Shown here in pieces: positions 33,387 to 45,610 of a stretch of 64,000 nt of DNA (position 1 is its first letter; every line of letters starts with the position of its first letter). The DNA is from Voacanga thouarsii (taxonomy: Eukaryota > Streptophyta > Magnoliopsida > Gentianales > Apocynaceae), in the NCBI GenBank assembly GCA_026120185.1, contig JANUWF010001719.1:3062501-3126500 (forward strand). Reading direction: 5' to 3'. The notes beneath the pieces were generated by a model that worked only from the letters and a program-made list of their open reading frames with translations, made no database searches and was not told the DNA's origin. A program made the translations under genes and the position numbers.

Positions 33387-35640
33387 CCCCAGAAAAAGTT
33401 TGTTCTTTCACCATAGTTTCTTCTCCAATGAGCATATGTTTGTTCCTTCTTTCACCATAGCTTGTAGGTAGTACGCCGATTATGCTGACTGAGCCCTCTA
33501 GTTTGAGTACTTCTTTATGCATTTTATATTTTAAGAAGGCTCTCTTCCATTAGTTGGACTGGTAGAAAATAGTTGTTTGGCCCTTTTGATTAGGGGCCAA
33601 AGGATGATCAAGCTGTTCAATCGACTGAACTGATGTGATTATTTGTAGAATGCATCATCTTTTAGCTTGAAAGGCTACTTTCTTGTTACATTAGTATTTT
33701 TTGAGTAAGATTTCTTGTCGTCCCCTATTTGTAGGGATAGCCTTCTTGCCTAACATCTGAAAGACATTCAAACTTGTGGATTTAGATTGATGAGGACTCA
33801 CTTGATTTTGCTCCTTGTTCAATTAAGCACCCTATCTGCTAGTTTCAAGGCAACTAGCTCTCCATGCTAGCTTCCAATCACACAACTTGACTTTCTATCA
33901 TAGAGTACTTTTTGCAAGTTGAGAATTTGTCTCAAATCAGGCACAGATAGTCTGGGATGACTAGTTTCACTCTAAGTCTTCTTTTGAATCAACTGATCTC
34001 GTAGATCTGCTAGTTGTGTTAATTTATTTTTTTACAGTTGCCTTAGGCCTAGTTTGTGACTTCTTTAACAGGTCACTGTGTTAATAGATGTGCCAAGAAA
34101 AGGATTTGAATCAACAAGAGACTTAGAAATATGCTTATCTGCAAACTTGAGCCTATTTTCTTGGATGGCCTTCTGTATGGTTGCCTAAAGATAAGATAAA
34201 TGTTAGTAGTATAAGTATTATGCTAATGGTAATACCTTTTTTCCTTTAAGTTCTTCTACTAAAGGTATTTGTTGATCATGTGACAACTTGATCAGCTTGT
34301 TTTTCAACAAATGGTTAAAAATCTGGTCAGTCTTGGTGGTGTTGACTAAGTAACTGTCCTTCCCACCATGGCTCCTCTTGTTGTGAAACTTAATGATTTC
34401 TTTACCTTTAGAAGGTTTTAAGGTGAACACACATATAAGCTTTCCCAACAACTAACTATGCAATTAGAATTTCATTAGCTATTTCCTCTTCGAGGTTAGA
34501 TAAGTCATTAATCACTGAAATCATAGCCTACTTTTTGTCAAATCTTGCTCCTAATTTCTTTTCTTTCTTCTTGATGAATTCTCTAAGTTATGCAACATGG
34601 GAAGCTAGTAGTGACAAGCCTAAAAATCCTATAGGGTAAAAGCTTCTTTTAATTGAGAATGTGTCCTGCCAATTGTAATCCTCATATACTCAGATTTAGG
34701 CAACCTGGTTGAACATTTACCTTTGAACCTCTTGAACCGTTCCAAGAATTCAGTAATGGTTTCTCTCGGTCTTTGTTTTATTGTTAGACAATCAGTAATC
34801 GACACTTTTGGGATTGACTAATAAAATCTCTCATAGAATAAGCATTCAATTTTAGCCCAGTTATGTATTGAATTCGGCAACAAGCTTGTATACCAAGTGA
34901 AAGTTGCTCCTGTTAAAGACAAAGGAAATAATCAAAACTTGTAATATCCATTAGTAGCTATCTCACGACACTGGGTTGTGAACTTTTCGACATGTTTTAT
35001 GGTCATCTTCTCATTGTCACTAGAGAAAATTATGAAATCAGGAACTCTAAAGCCCTTGGGCAATGCTACAAATGAGTCGATCCACCCCAAGTAAGGTTTC
35101 TAATATGTTTGCTTGTTAATCCGGTAATGTTTAAACCAAACTACTTCCTTAATACATCAATAATGTCTTGGGAGTCCACCTATTAATTGGTTGCTTATGG
35201 ATATGTAGTGCCACACTGAACGGTTGGCGACTAAGTTCCTCTAACATGTTGAGGCCTTATCTGGTTAAAATGTGGATTAGCCGCTTGTGTATTTGGAGGG
35301 AAGAAAGGTAACTATGCTTGGCCACTACTCGTAAGTTGCCCATCTACGTAGGATACATTCAGACTGGGGACTTATCCTGTGATGTTTCCAGATATTATTA
35401 TCATCCAAAACCTATCCTCCAAGACCAAACTGCGTATAATTTTTGGGACTTGACTGCTAGGAAAATTTGGTAGAACCCTAACACCAGGTTACCCTCCAAT
35501 ACTTTAGAACTACTATCCTATAGTAAACATACGTGCTTACCCTCCCCCCCCCCAAGGTAAGGGAACAGAGGCCTCTCGAAAGCATACAGGAATTGCCTTC
35601 TAGTGTAACTAACTATAGGAAAACTTAGAGCTATAGTTTT
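33387..35640 (-). pseudogene. Ty3/gypsy gag relic, main part (E0)
   Basis: The minus strand encodes a recognisable retrotransposon gag domain between about 35070 and 34740: LPKGFRVPDF, TGATFTWYTSLLPNSI, and RPRETITEFLERFKRF. Further left are PSKGKEIIKFHNKRSH (34415) and AIQENRLKFADK (34170), typical of plant gypsy Gag proteins. A few stops interrupt it. No protease or reverse transcriptase of this element is found to the left. It is cut on the right by the E2 insertion and continues at 54829. A C-tract lies at about 35546-35555. Confidence 0.7.
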
Positions 35641-37503
35641 TGTTGGAATGTATGCTTAAAATGGCTTATGTATTTCAATATTTTAGAAATTAATAAAAGT
35701 TTCATTCATTAATGGTTATTTATTGACATAAGTTGCACATTAAGGTCTAAATGTGTTAGTAAGTAATCTACGTGATTGGGTCTTATTTTCATAGTACGGT
35801 GTAGATTATGGGCTACTAACATATAACCAAAAAATTGTTCTTGATCGATTGATAGAGTTGGGTACTTCATCAAAGTTTACATCATTACACTATAGTGTCT
35901 AAATGGGGAATAGTTTACCTTTAACTAGTAAGTAGTCCACTTACACCAATAGTGAAAGCGTATTTGGATTACTTGAAATTGGACTACGCGATAATAATCT
36001 TTATTAAAGTACTAAAATAAATAAAGATTGGTTTATCGCAACTATTGTGTAGACGAGTACCCTAAGACTTGAGTATAAGTTGATGGTTTGTTGAAGCTAG
36101 ACTTGTACACTATGATGTATATTGGGTGGGGTCTCATCGCAAGGCCAATAACCTCGTACGTTGGGTGCATGACTCAGTTCATTAAGACAGGCTTATACAA
36201 TAGAGTTTTTATGCTTCATTATGTAAAAAAATCACTCTCTTGTGATCGTTCGGGATAATCTAATAATCTAGAGTCCTGAAAAATGTGAATAAGTATGTAC
36301 ACTTTTGGTAGCTCCCTGTGATAAGTGGATACATATTAAAAGTTATAGATTATCGGACTAGCTATCAAAAGATAGTAGATGTCATTGAGAAATGTGTTAG
36401 TACATTTTTCCTATCTCAATGACGGGTGTTACGTAGATGGGGATTTTTGTCATTACATCTGTAGGTCGAAGACACTGCACATGCAATATTATTCTTGGGG
36501 TCAATATTTTCATATAGTGATAAATGAAATATTTAAAATGATAAAATACAACTATTTGTTAATAAGGATATTTTGATCATTTTAGTAGCTAAGAATAATA
36601 TGTCTTTTGATCCCCAGAGTAGCTCAAATAACCTTAGTAAATTTATTTATTATCTGCGCTTATTGGGTGAATTTATTATTGAAAGAATTGTTCTAAGAGT
36701 CCAATTAATTATTTATTTGGGCAAGAATAATAATTGGACCAATTTAATTAATTAGTTTATTAATTAATTATCTTGGATAGTTTTATATAGAGCCTAAGTG
36801 ATTTAATTAATTAATAAAAGAGCTAATTTAATTAATTAGTTTATTAACTAATTATCTTGGATAATTTTGTATTGGACCCAAGTGGATAAATTAATAAGAG
36901 AGCTAATTAATTAATTTTTGACCAATTTAGAAAAATCTTGACCTATCAAGATTTGTGTGTGATGGCTAGAAGATTTTAGTAATCTAAGGTAGCTACCACA
37001 TGAATAAGAAAAACGTGGGCCGGTTTTTTGGTTTTGGAAAAGGAAAAAGGAAAGCTATTGGTTAATTAAGTAATGGTTCTTGCTACTATAAAGGATTGGT
37101 CGATTTTGTAACCAAAAAGCTTTCATTTTTTTCCTGTGAAAACAAAAACGAGGCCACCATTTCCTTTTGGTCATTTTTCCTTTACCATTTTAACTCTTCC
37201 GTTTTTCTTCCAATCTTTTTCACATGAGTTCTTTTAGCAGTAGAGGTCCATAGAGGTTTAAGAATATTCTGGAAGGTCAAGAACTAACAAACGTGGTAAG
37301 TGTTTGATGCGAAGGAGCTGACGAGTAGTTAGTATACCCACAGAACAAGTAGACGTTCCCGTTCAAGAAGCGTTGTCGAACCCGAATCCAATTTCAATTA
37401 CTCAAGTAAAATGCCCTAGAAGTAAGTTTTCCTAAACTTTGGCTGGAAAAAATTTTTAATTTACTATCTTTCTCTACGTATTTATTTTTTTCGTGATCCT
37501 TCA
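35641..37503 (+). repeat. E2 5' LTR
   Basis: 1863 bp, starting TGTTGGAATGTATGC and ending GATCCTTCA. It is distantly related to the E1 LTR, sharing segment order (the AAGGT, GACTTGAGTATAAGTTG and AGTAGATGTCATT blocks). Confidence 0.85.
37307..37421 (+). pseudogene. E2 LTR-encoded leader exon, with a stop
   Basis: The frame starts MRRS, then TGA, then continues open (RVVSIPTEQVDVPVQEAL... to KCPR) and ends at a consensus donor AGAA/GTAAGT with phase 1. The acceptor TCAACAG at 49071 is followed by AA-ATG of gag, so the phase matches as in E1, E4 and E5. The TGA at codon 5 would be CGA (Arg) by comparison with RRSRR. The same TGA is present in the 3' LTR copy (near 54640), so it predates or accompanied insertion. 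Confidence 0.45.
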
Positions 37504-37505
37504 AG

Positions 37506-37517
37506 TCGTATCAGAGC
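37506..37517 (+). other. E2 primer-binding site
   Basis: TCGTATCAGAGC, one change from TGGTATCAGAGC, two bases after the LTR end. Confidence 0.8.
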
Positions 37518-38325
37518 CATGATTTAACCTAAGAGTATGCTTAGGGTTAATAATTGAAAAAGGTGACTCATTTACTAATAAAAATATGATCTTTGTAATT
37601 GTATAGATCTCTCATGGATTTTGATATGGATAGATTTTGTGTACGCGTTGCCCGTGGAGGCATAGATACTTGTAATTTATAATTAATCACTTTTCGTAAA
37701 ATTTGTATACACCTTGTTTTGAAAGGCATAGGCAGTTGATATAGTATTTCAATTTAATTTACGAATTCTTGTACAAAATTGGTGGCTAGATCAACACACA
37801 ATACCTTGAAGAAAAACCTGAAGAAGAGATTGAAGAGATGCAGAAATATTTCTGGAAACGGGATAGAGTCTAGTCGTGGCCAGCCAATCTTCCAGCTGCG
37901 GCTAACTTGTGGGTTTGTTTACCCACAAGCCATGGTTGGATGAATCCAGGCCACAGCTGATTGACCGGATCATTCGTTCTGAAGCCGCGACTAGTTTTTG
38001 GGAATTTTGTTCCCAAAGTTGCGACGGGCTTCAACAACGCCTCGGCCGACTTAAAAACAAAATGGACTGGTTTTGACAGCTTGTTGATTCACGTCGTGGG
38101 CTCTGGTTTGAGTTTTCCTGAATATAATTTTTCTTGTAATTTCTTTTTCTTTTGGGGCTTATATCACATGAGGTTATTTTCTTACAATGGTTTATTTATT
38201 GTGTTAAATAATTTTACATGAAAATAATTAGTAAAAGTGGAACTACTTAGGATTAAACAAGATTATTTTAATTTTATTATTATGATGTTTAATCCATTAT
38301 TTGGTCGCATTAGAATTAAAGGATA

Positions 38326-38330
38326 GAAAT
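38326..38330. repeat. Target-site duplication of E1 (left)
   Basis: GAAAT, repeated exactly at 48164-48168 after the 3' LTR. Confidence 0.95.
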
Positions 38331-39242
38331 TGTTGGATTGTATGCCCTCTTAGACTAGGTTTCTGATGTAAAATCGAATTATTTAATAAAAGAATTTATT
38401 TTCAGAAATTGTTTGTGAATTTACTTTTTGTTTGTGCACGATTTTCGTTTGGAACAGACCCATTGTGTTTAAATAAGTGATCCATGTGAATGGTGGTCTT
38501 TCACAGTAAGGTATGGATCACGGGTTATTTAACACATAAACATTTGTTCTTAACCTATTGATGAGACTGGGAACCTCATCATGTTTAGGTTATTATGTTA
38601 TGAATTCCAAATGGGGAATGGCTTACCTTTAGCCAATGGGTAGTCCACTCACTTCATGACATAAGCGTATTTCAAATAAGTAGAACAGGACTTGTAGTAG
38701 TGGTTTCTCAAAGTACTATATGGTAGAAACCTAGACTACTACCGCTATAGCGTGGATTAGTACTCTACGACTTGAGTATGAGTTGGTGGTCTAGCGAAGC
38801 TGGAAGCATATACTTTGATTTGCTGTAGTTGAGGTTCTATCATAGGGCCAATATACTTGCATGTTGGGTATGTGTGACTAGTTAGTTAAGACAGACTTAT
38901 ACAAGATAGTTTCTGCACTATATCACCCCTTGTGGTTGTCCGAATGGTCTAAATTATCCAGGGCCCTGGGAAACATGACTTGGATGTTTGCTTTAGGATA
39001 GCTCCCTTGGAAAGCGGAAACACTCCAGGAAGTCGTGGATCATTGGACTAGAAACCTAAGGATGGTAGATGTCATTTAGAGGGGTGTTAGTACACTTCTT
39101 CCTCTCTAAGTGTACGGCGATGTGTAGAGGGGTATTTTAGTCATTTCACCTGTAGGTCGGAGACTTTGCTAACGCAGCATTGTCCTTGGGGTCAATATTT
39201 TCTTATGGTGATATTAGAAAATATTTAAAATGCAAAATACAG

Positions 39243-39255
39243 CTATTTATATAGC
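39243..39255 (+). promoter_or_regulatory. E1 LTR TATA-like box
   Basis: CTATTTATATAGC, conserved at the matching place in E4 (6005-6017), nearly so in E5, and in the E1 3' LTR. Transcription starting about 30 nt downstream would give a leader of roughly 0.87 kb before the basic leader exon. Confidence 0.5.
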
Positions 39256-40145
39256 AGGGGTATTTTGGTCATTTTAGCAGCCAAGGCGATGTGTCTTTTT
39301 GGTCCTCGGGATAGCCCGTAAGTCCTAACTATTTTTGGGTTGAGGAATTGGTCTCAGTTGAAGAGGATTTTATTTTATTTTGTTTTATTTTATTTTATTC
39401 AGGAAGTCTAATTTATTATTGGATTGGAATAAAATAAATAAATAAATAAATAAAATAGGAGTTGAGAGAAATTAATTATCTAGTTTATTTGGTTAACTAA
39501 TTATTCTGGGCCTAGGTCCAGTATGAATAATTAAGAAATTAACCTGGGCTTAAACTAGGAGAAATAATTAATGTTTAATTATTTATTGGGTTATTTGTAT
39601 AGGCCCAAGAAATAAATAATTAAAGATTAATTATTATGGTTCATTTGGGCTCATTAATTATTTATTGGGTTACTTATGTAAGCCCAGAAAATAAATAATT
39701 AATATTTATTATTTTGGGCCTTTTGGGTCCAAGAAAAATAATAAATATTTATCTGGCTCAATAGCTTGGACCTTAGGGTTTTTTCCAGATACGGTTAAGA
39801 GGAGTTTAAGGTTAAGCCAAACTGTTTCTCAGAATAACATCCGGGTATTTTGAAATCTCGGGGAGATGTTTATCAGAGATTGAGAGACCTAGTTTAGGCT
39901 AAATATAAACAACTCTTTGAAAGGGAAAAAACCCTGATTTTTCTTTCACAAAGCCACAAGACTCACGTCACTCATGTGAGTCTCTCTCTCTCAAGGTCTC
40001 TCTCCTTCTTCTTGTTTTTCCCTTGTTTTTTGTTAACCAATAGCGAGCGAACCAAGGAGAATTGAGACCGTTTCTCTTTCCCATTGTGTTCACCAACTAG
40101 AGGTTAGGCTGAGGAATATCCCGAGAGCTGGAGAGCTAAGCTTTA

Positions 40146-40272
40146 ATGCAAACAAGGCGGAGTAGAAGGCTGGTGGGTGTTCAACCGGAAGCTCCTTCAA
40201 GTGGACAAAGCGAGGCGATTCCAGTCGTTCAATCCGCTCTTACTCAACCTAGAAGGGTTAAGAAGCGCAAAG
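40146..40272 (+). CDS. E1 LTR-encoded basic leader exon
   Basis: 127 nt, opening MQTRRSRRLVG and ending VKKRK plus one base at the donor AAAG/GTATAA (40272/40273). Length, phase and both basic ends match E4. It would join the gag ATG at 42191 through AA at 42189-42190, but the acceptor here reads TTTTCGT rather than TTTTCAG, so splicing at this exact place should fail in E1. The 3' LTR copy begins at 47933, where the donor G is T. Confidence 0.55.
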
Positions 40273-40379
40273 GTATAATCTTCACGCTTCCGCATGGCCT
40301 TTATGGCTCGAGTTTTAATTTTTCTCCAATTCGTTTTGGCACGGTGCATGCTCCCCTGTTTCTGCGTTTTCCATCAAAG

Positions 40380-40391
40380 TGGTATCAGAGC
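40380..40391 (+). other. E1 primer-binding site (tRNA-iMet)
   Basis: TGGTATCAGAGC, three bases after the LTR end. Confidence 0.95.
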
Positions 40392-42190
40392 CATTGGTTT
40401 TGATCAATATAGGGAGCATGGTAGTTAATAAAATGGAGAAGATGATTATACCTGTGATCCTTCGCTGTTTTGGTATGGGATAGGTGGATTTGTAAGCTTC
40501 ACAATGGAAGCATAGGATCTCTGTAAATTTTTTTGGCTTTGGTGTTTTAATCGTGTAAACCCAATTTTAATGGGTATAGGTGGTTGTGGTTATGTTTTGG
40601 ATGAGTTTTTATAAGTAAAAATGTCCAAAGAAGCCAAAGAAGACAGAAAAAATCGAAGGAAAAAAATGCTCTGCAAGTCGCGCGCGAAACAGAAGAAAAA
40701 CAAAAAAGATGCACTGTTCCTAAGCCGTGAAGACGAGCCGAGCCTTGAGCCGAGCCGCCACTATTTCTGTGTGAAGAGCCGTGTCGCACGAGCCGCTGGA
40801 GCCGAGCCGCGACTGTAGCAATCCAAGCCGAATTCATTTTGAATGTTGAATTTGAATTGCAATTGATTCTGGGTCGAGCAACGAATCCGGTAAAACATGC
40901 GGGTCGCGTGCAGAGGAGAAGCGGTTCGGGCGCGGGTCACGGCTTGGCGGGTTGGAAGCTTCAGGAGATCTGGTGCGGCTGGTTCACAGCGGCCGCGGTG
41001 GACCACAGGCCAATGGGCCCGGATCTGGTGCGGCCGGTGCAGTGGACCTCCAGTCAAAATTTTTTTTATTTTTTTTTCCTTTTTTCGTTTTGGGTCCCAT
41101 ACCAGGCGAAGTTAATATTTTTGCAATATTTATATTCTTGGAATATATTTGCATGAAAAATATTAGTAAGGGATTTTAGGATTAAACAAGATCATTAATT
41201 AATTAATTAATGTGTTTAATTCTATTATTTGGGCACTTAGGTTTAAAAAAATAGAAAAGCATGAAAACGTTTATTGTTTTCTAGCATGCTATTTTTTTTA
41301 TGTACCTATGTGTGCTTTTTCTCAAAGACCAAAGTCTTTGGGAACCTTTTGTTTTGGCAAGAAAAAATATTTTTCTTTAAAAACTAAATGGTTATTTTAA
41401 TTAGTACAAAAATTAATCCTTAAATATTTTCTCAAAGGATTTAATCCTTGACATAGAAAATATATTGGATTTAGATATTTTTGTAAATTAAAATGGAGAG
41501 CCATTTTGTTTTGTTTTGGACTAGAAAAATGATTTTGTCAAATAAACTTGAGACCAAAGTCTCTAGAAAGTTTTAATTGGAAAATCTTTGAAATCATTAA
41601 GTTTTAACTTATATAAAATTAGTCCATGGAGGAAGTCTCTCAAAGGATATAAGCCTTGACATAGAGATTTTATTGGACTTAGATATTTTATTTTTGAGTT
41701 AAGAAAAACTTAATGGAAATTTCAAAAGGATATTTTCCAGAAACCTTTATTTTAAAAGACTAAGTGGGAGAGGGGTTCCAACGGCCCCACGGCTTCCATC
41801 ACGGTCCTCATTAGAGATCGTGGATCCCCTCGCGTCACCCCGGGAGTGAACCCGTATAGGATGGGGATACCACAAGGATCTAGATCTAATGGAAGGATGT
41901 AATTAATAACCCGGGCACGTACTATGATCGGCCAGCCCACGTTGGAGGTTATAGTGCGAGGTATGTCCATAGGAAATGAGAGGAAACGGCCATCCCACGA
42001 TGGAGTTATTCTCTAGACCATTACCTAGAAGGGAAATTAATTTGTGGTGGTTAATACACTTAGCTTAGGAAACCGTTAATCTTCCCAAGAAGCTATGTCA
42101 GCTTTTCCTAAGAGCCAAATTATTTTCAGTGCACAAATTTCATTTTGTTTTCACAAACTAATTTCTTTCTTTTATTTTCGATTTTCGTAA
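40392..42190 (+). other. E1 untranslated leader
   Basis: About 1.8 kb. The GC-rich part (40730-41050) is followed by an AT-rich part with direct repeats of AAGTCTTTGG-type and TTGACATAGA-type segments. Several short open frames on both strands have no recognisable similarity and are not conserved as proteins in the E4 and E5 leaders. Confidence 0.6.
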
Positions 42191-43090
42191 ATGGTGGGAG
42201 GTTCTTTTAGTCCATTGGCCGTTATTCTCAGGGAGAATAAGTTAACGGGTCCAAACTATGTGGATCGGAAAAGGAACCTGGACATAATACTCACAACCGA
42301 GGAGTATAAGTATGTCCTTTACGAAACCTCGCCCCGTTATCGGGGAAGGTTCCACCGCCGAAGAGCGAGAGGCCGAAAAGGCATGGAAGAAAGCCGACGA
42401 AATGGCACGTTGCTATATGTTAGCTTCCATGTCTAATGTGCTCTAGTCAAAACACGAGCACATGGCTTCGCAATATGACATAAGTCAATCGTTGGCAACT
42501 ATGTTCGCGGACAAGAGCCGGCCCGCAAGGCAGGAGGCTCTTCGAACAATTGTAAACACTAAGATGGCCGAGGGAGCATCAGTCCGAGAGCATATGCTCA
42601 AGATGATTGCTGCTTTCGAGGCGGTAAATCTTAGGGGCTGTCATTGACCCCGAGAGCCAAGTGGACATGGTTCTCGAATCTCTACCGGGCTCTTTCACTC
42701 GGCTCAAGTTAAACTATAACATGAACAAGTTGAACATGAGTTTGACTCGAACCGATGAAGGAGCTCCGTATGGCGGAGAAGGTCATGAAGCCGCAGCCTA
42801 AGGCCATGATTGCTAAGGCCTCTTCTTCAAGAACCGGGCCTAAGCCCGTAAAGTTCAAGAGGAAGAAGTGGAATGCAAGCAGCCTCAGCCCAAGAACCAG
42901 CCCAAGGACAAACCAAAGGGCAAGTGCTTCAAGTGTGGAAAGAAGGGACACTGGAAAAAGAGTGTCCAGATCTTCGAGCCAAGAAAAACCCCACAGGTAA
43001 TGTTTACTATCTAGAGTCCATATCAATGGTAGGATCAACTTCCACTTGGATTGTTGATTCAGGAGCCACCGATCATATCTCGTAACTCCT
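42191..43090 (+). pseudogene. E1 gag and protease, frameshifted
   Basis: Gag opens MVGGSFSPLAVIL with NYVD and LDIIL landmarks. Frameshifts are visible near 42327 (an inserted C in the GAAACCTCGCC run), 42615 and 42745. The zinc knuckle CFKCGKKGHW begins near 42926, and a missing base at about 42966 shifts frame just before its last Cys. The protease segment STSTWIVDSGATDH (near 43035) keeps the catalytic DSGA, and the frame breaks again near 43083. Comparison with the E4, E5 and E6 copies shows which bases are extra or missing. Confidence 0.85.
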
Positions 43091-44095
43091 TGCAGGGATT
43101 TAGGAAGATAAGAAGACTCAAGAAGGGCGAACATGGGCTTCGAGTGGGTAATGGAGCACAAGTCCTGGCCCTTGCAAGTGGGAGAGCTGGATCTTATTTT
43201 TGATTGTAATAAGATAGTGGTTTTAAAAGACATTTTATATGTACCGGTTTTCGTCAGAATTTGATTTCAGTTGCAAAACTTATTAATCAAGGATATTCTA
43301 TATCTTTCCATTCTGGTATTTCTATCAGTAGAGATGGAGAAATTTTATGTACTGGGCACATGTATGGAAATTTGTTCTTTTTAAACCCTATTAACAAACA
43401 ATCAAATAACGCTTCGATCCGAACCTTTAACCAAGAAGAGAAAGACCAATATCAATGATTCATACCTTTGGCACCTGAGGTTGGGTCATATTAACTCAAC
43501 CAGGATTCAGAGGCTAATCCATGATGGGCCTTTGGGCTCATTGAGATTGGAAAGTTGGCCTCAGTGTGAATCCTGCCTGATGGGAAAAATGACCAAAAGG
43601 TCTTTTACACCAAAGGCGGATAGAGCCAAGGAGGTGTTGAGTCTTGTTCACACTGATGTGTGCGGTCCATTGTCTACACCAGCCTAGGGGAGGTTTTGAG
43701 TACTTCATCACGTTCACGGATGATTGTACGAGGTATGGTTACATTTACCTGATGAGACGCAAGTCTGACTCTTTTGACAAGTTCAAAGAGTTTAAGGCTG
43801 AAGTGGAGCGTCGGACAGGTAAATTAATCAAAACCTTACGATCGGATCGTGGTGGAGAGTACCTCCTAGGTGAATTCAAGGACTACATGGTACATCATGG
43901 GATAGTATCCCAGCTCTCTGCGCCGGGAACCCCCCAGCAGAACGGAGTAGCTGAGAGAAGGAACAGGACGTTGATGGAAATGGTCCGAAGCATGATGTCT
44001 CATGCTACTCTTCCAAGTGTCCTTTGGGGATATGCCCCGGAAACAACGGCATATATTCTCGAACTTGGTGCCTTCCAAGTCAGCACCTAGGACTC
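43091..44095 (+). pseudogene. E1 GAG-pre-integrase and integrase
   Basis: The HHCC zinc-binding module (HLRLGHINS, CESCLMGK) is readable from 43460. The core domain is open from 43644 to 44090 with HTDVCGP, FTDDCTRYGYIY and the TPQQNGVAERRNRTL block, so the catalytic D,D,E positions appear present. Frameshifts lie near 43200, 43245, 43420, 43683 (CCTAGGGG for CTAGAGG) and 44060. Confidence 0.85.
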
Positions 44096-45610
44096 CCTAT
44101 GAGATGTGGACCGGGCGTAAGCCAAGTCCGAATCATCTCAGGATTTGGGGGTGTCCAGCCTTATGTACCGATCAAGGGAGACAAGTTGGAACCAAGATCG
44201 AATTATGCTATTTTGTTGGGTATCCAAAAGGGACAAAAGGAGGCTACTTTTATCATCCTAAGGAGCAAAAGGTACTAGTCAGTACCAATGCTAGATACTT
44301 GGAAGATGATCAAAGTACTTCCACTAAAGGTTCAACGAGGTTGGAACTGCAGGAGAAGTTATCTATGGAATCAACTTCTACTGACCCGATTTTGGAACAA
44401 GAAGAGGCACAACCTCAAGAGCCTGTACAAATGGAGCCTCGTCGTAGTGGGAGAGTGTCTAGGGTTCCGGATAGATGGACTGGAGAAGCTTTTGAGCTGG
44501 TTTCCGACCATCAGGAACAAGACCCCGCTAGATACGAGGAGGCTATTGCTGATGCCGATGCAAATCTGTGGCATGAAGCAATGAAAGCCGAGATTGAGTC
44601 TATGTACCTCAATCAGGTTTGGGATCTTGTAGCTTCACCTGAAGGGATAAAACCCATTGGGTGCAAGTGGGTATACAAGAGGAAGAGAGGAGCGGATGGG
44701 AAGGTGGAAACCTTCAAAGCTAGGCTTGTGGCGAAAGGGTATACTCAGAAAGAAGGTATCGACTATGAGGAAACCTTTTCCCCGGTAGCCATGCTTAAAT
44801 CCATTCGCATCCTCCTTGCCATCGCCTGTCACTATGACTACGAGATATGGCAAATGGATGTCAAGACGGCATTCTTGAATGGCCATCTTAGCGAAGACAT
44901 CTATATGTCCCAACCGGAAGGCTTCATTGTCGAAGGCCAGAACACATGGTTTGCAAGCTTAAGAAGTCCATTTATGGACTTAAGCGAGCATCAAGAGCAT
45001 GGAACATTCGTTTTGATGAGACTGTAAAGTCTTATGGTTTTATTCAAAACGAAGATGAACCATGCGTGTACAGGAAACTTGAAGGCATCAATGTGGTTTT
45101 TCTTGTCCTGTATGTGGATGACATTCTACTCATTGGAAATGATGTAGGGACATTGTCATCTACAAAGGTTTGGTTGTCTAGTCAATTCAGTATGAAGGAC
45201 TTGGGAGAAGCCAGCTACATTCTCGGGATTAGGCTTCTTAGAAATAGGAAGCAGAGAATGTTAGGATTATCCCAAGCGACATACATTGACAAGATGTTGG
45301 CCAAGTACAGCATGGACTCATGCAAGGGAGCTCTAATCCCTTGCAGACATGGGTTGTCATTTTCTTCGAAGGACTATCCTAAGTCTCAAGAAGAAAAGGA
45401 CAGAATGAGTAGGATTCCCTACGCTTCGGTTATGGGAAGTCTCATGTACGCTATGCTGTGTACTAGGCCGGATATCCGCTTTGCCGTGGGCTTAGTTAGC
45501 AGATATCGATCAAACCCGTGGGAGGTTCATTGGCAAGTCAGTAAAGTATATTCTCAAGTACCTCAAGGGAACGAGAGATTATATGCTGGTTTACAGGGCT
45601 GATGATTTAG
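44096..45610 (+). pseudogene. E1 reverse transcriptase
   Basis: The integrase tail (YEMWTGRKPSPNHLRIWGCP) leads to the PQEPVQMEPRRSGR spacer and reverse transcriptase with GCKWVYKRKRGADGK (44662), ARLVAKGYTQKEGIDYEETFSPVAML near 44720-44790, QMDVKTAFLNGHLSEDIY (44850) and the catalytic YVDDILLIGN (45111). The frame is open from 44178 to about 44940, where a missing base in the GGCCAGAACAC run shifts it. It is open again from 44946 to 45530, with another break at the junction to RNase H. Confidence 0.9.

Larger units (their letters stand above)
38331..40376 (+). repeat. E1 5' LTR
   Basis: 2046 bp, TGTTGGATTG...CCATCA. Most differences from the 3' LTR are C/T or G/A transitions, as expected from methylated cytosine decay. 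Confidence 0.95.

Noticed and set aside
40547..41180. Several overlapping frames in the E1 leader
   Set aside because: They lie in untranslated leader sequence, overlap each other on both strands and are not conserved in E4 or E5.
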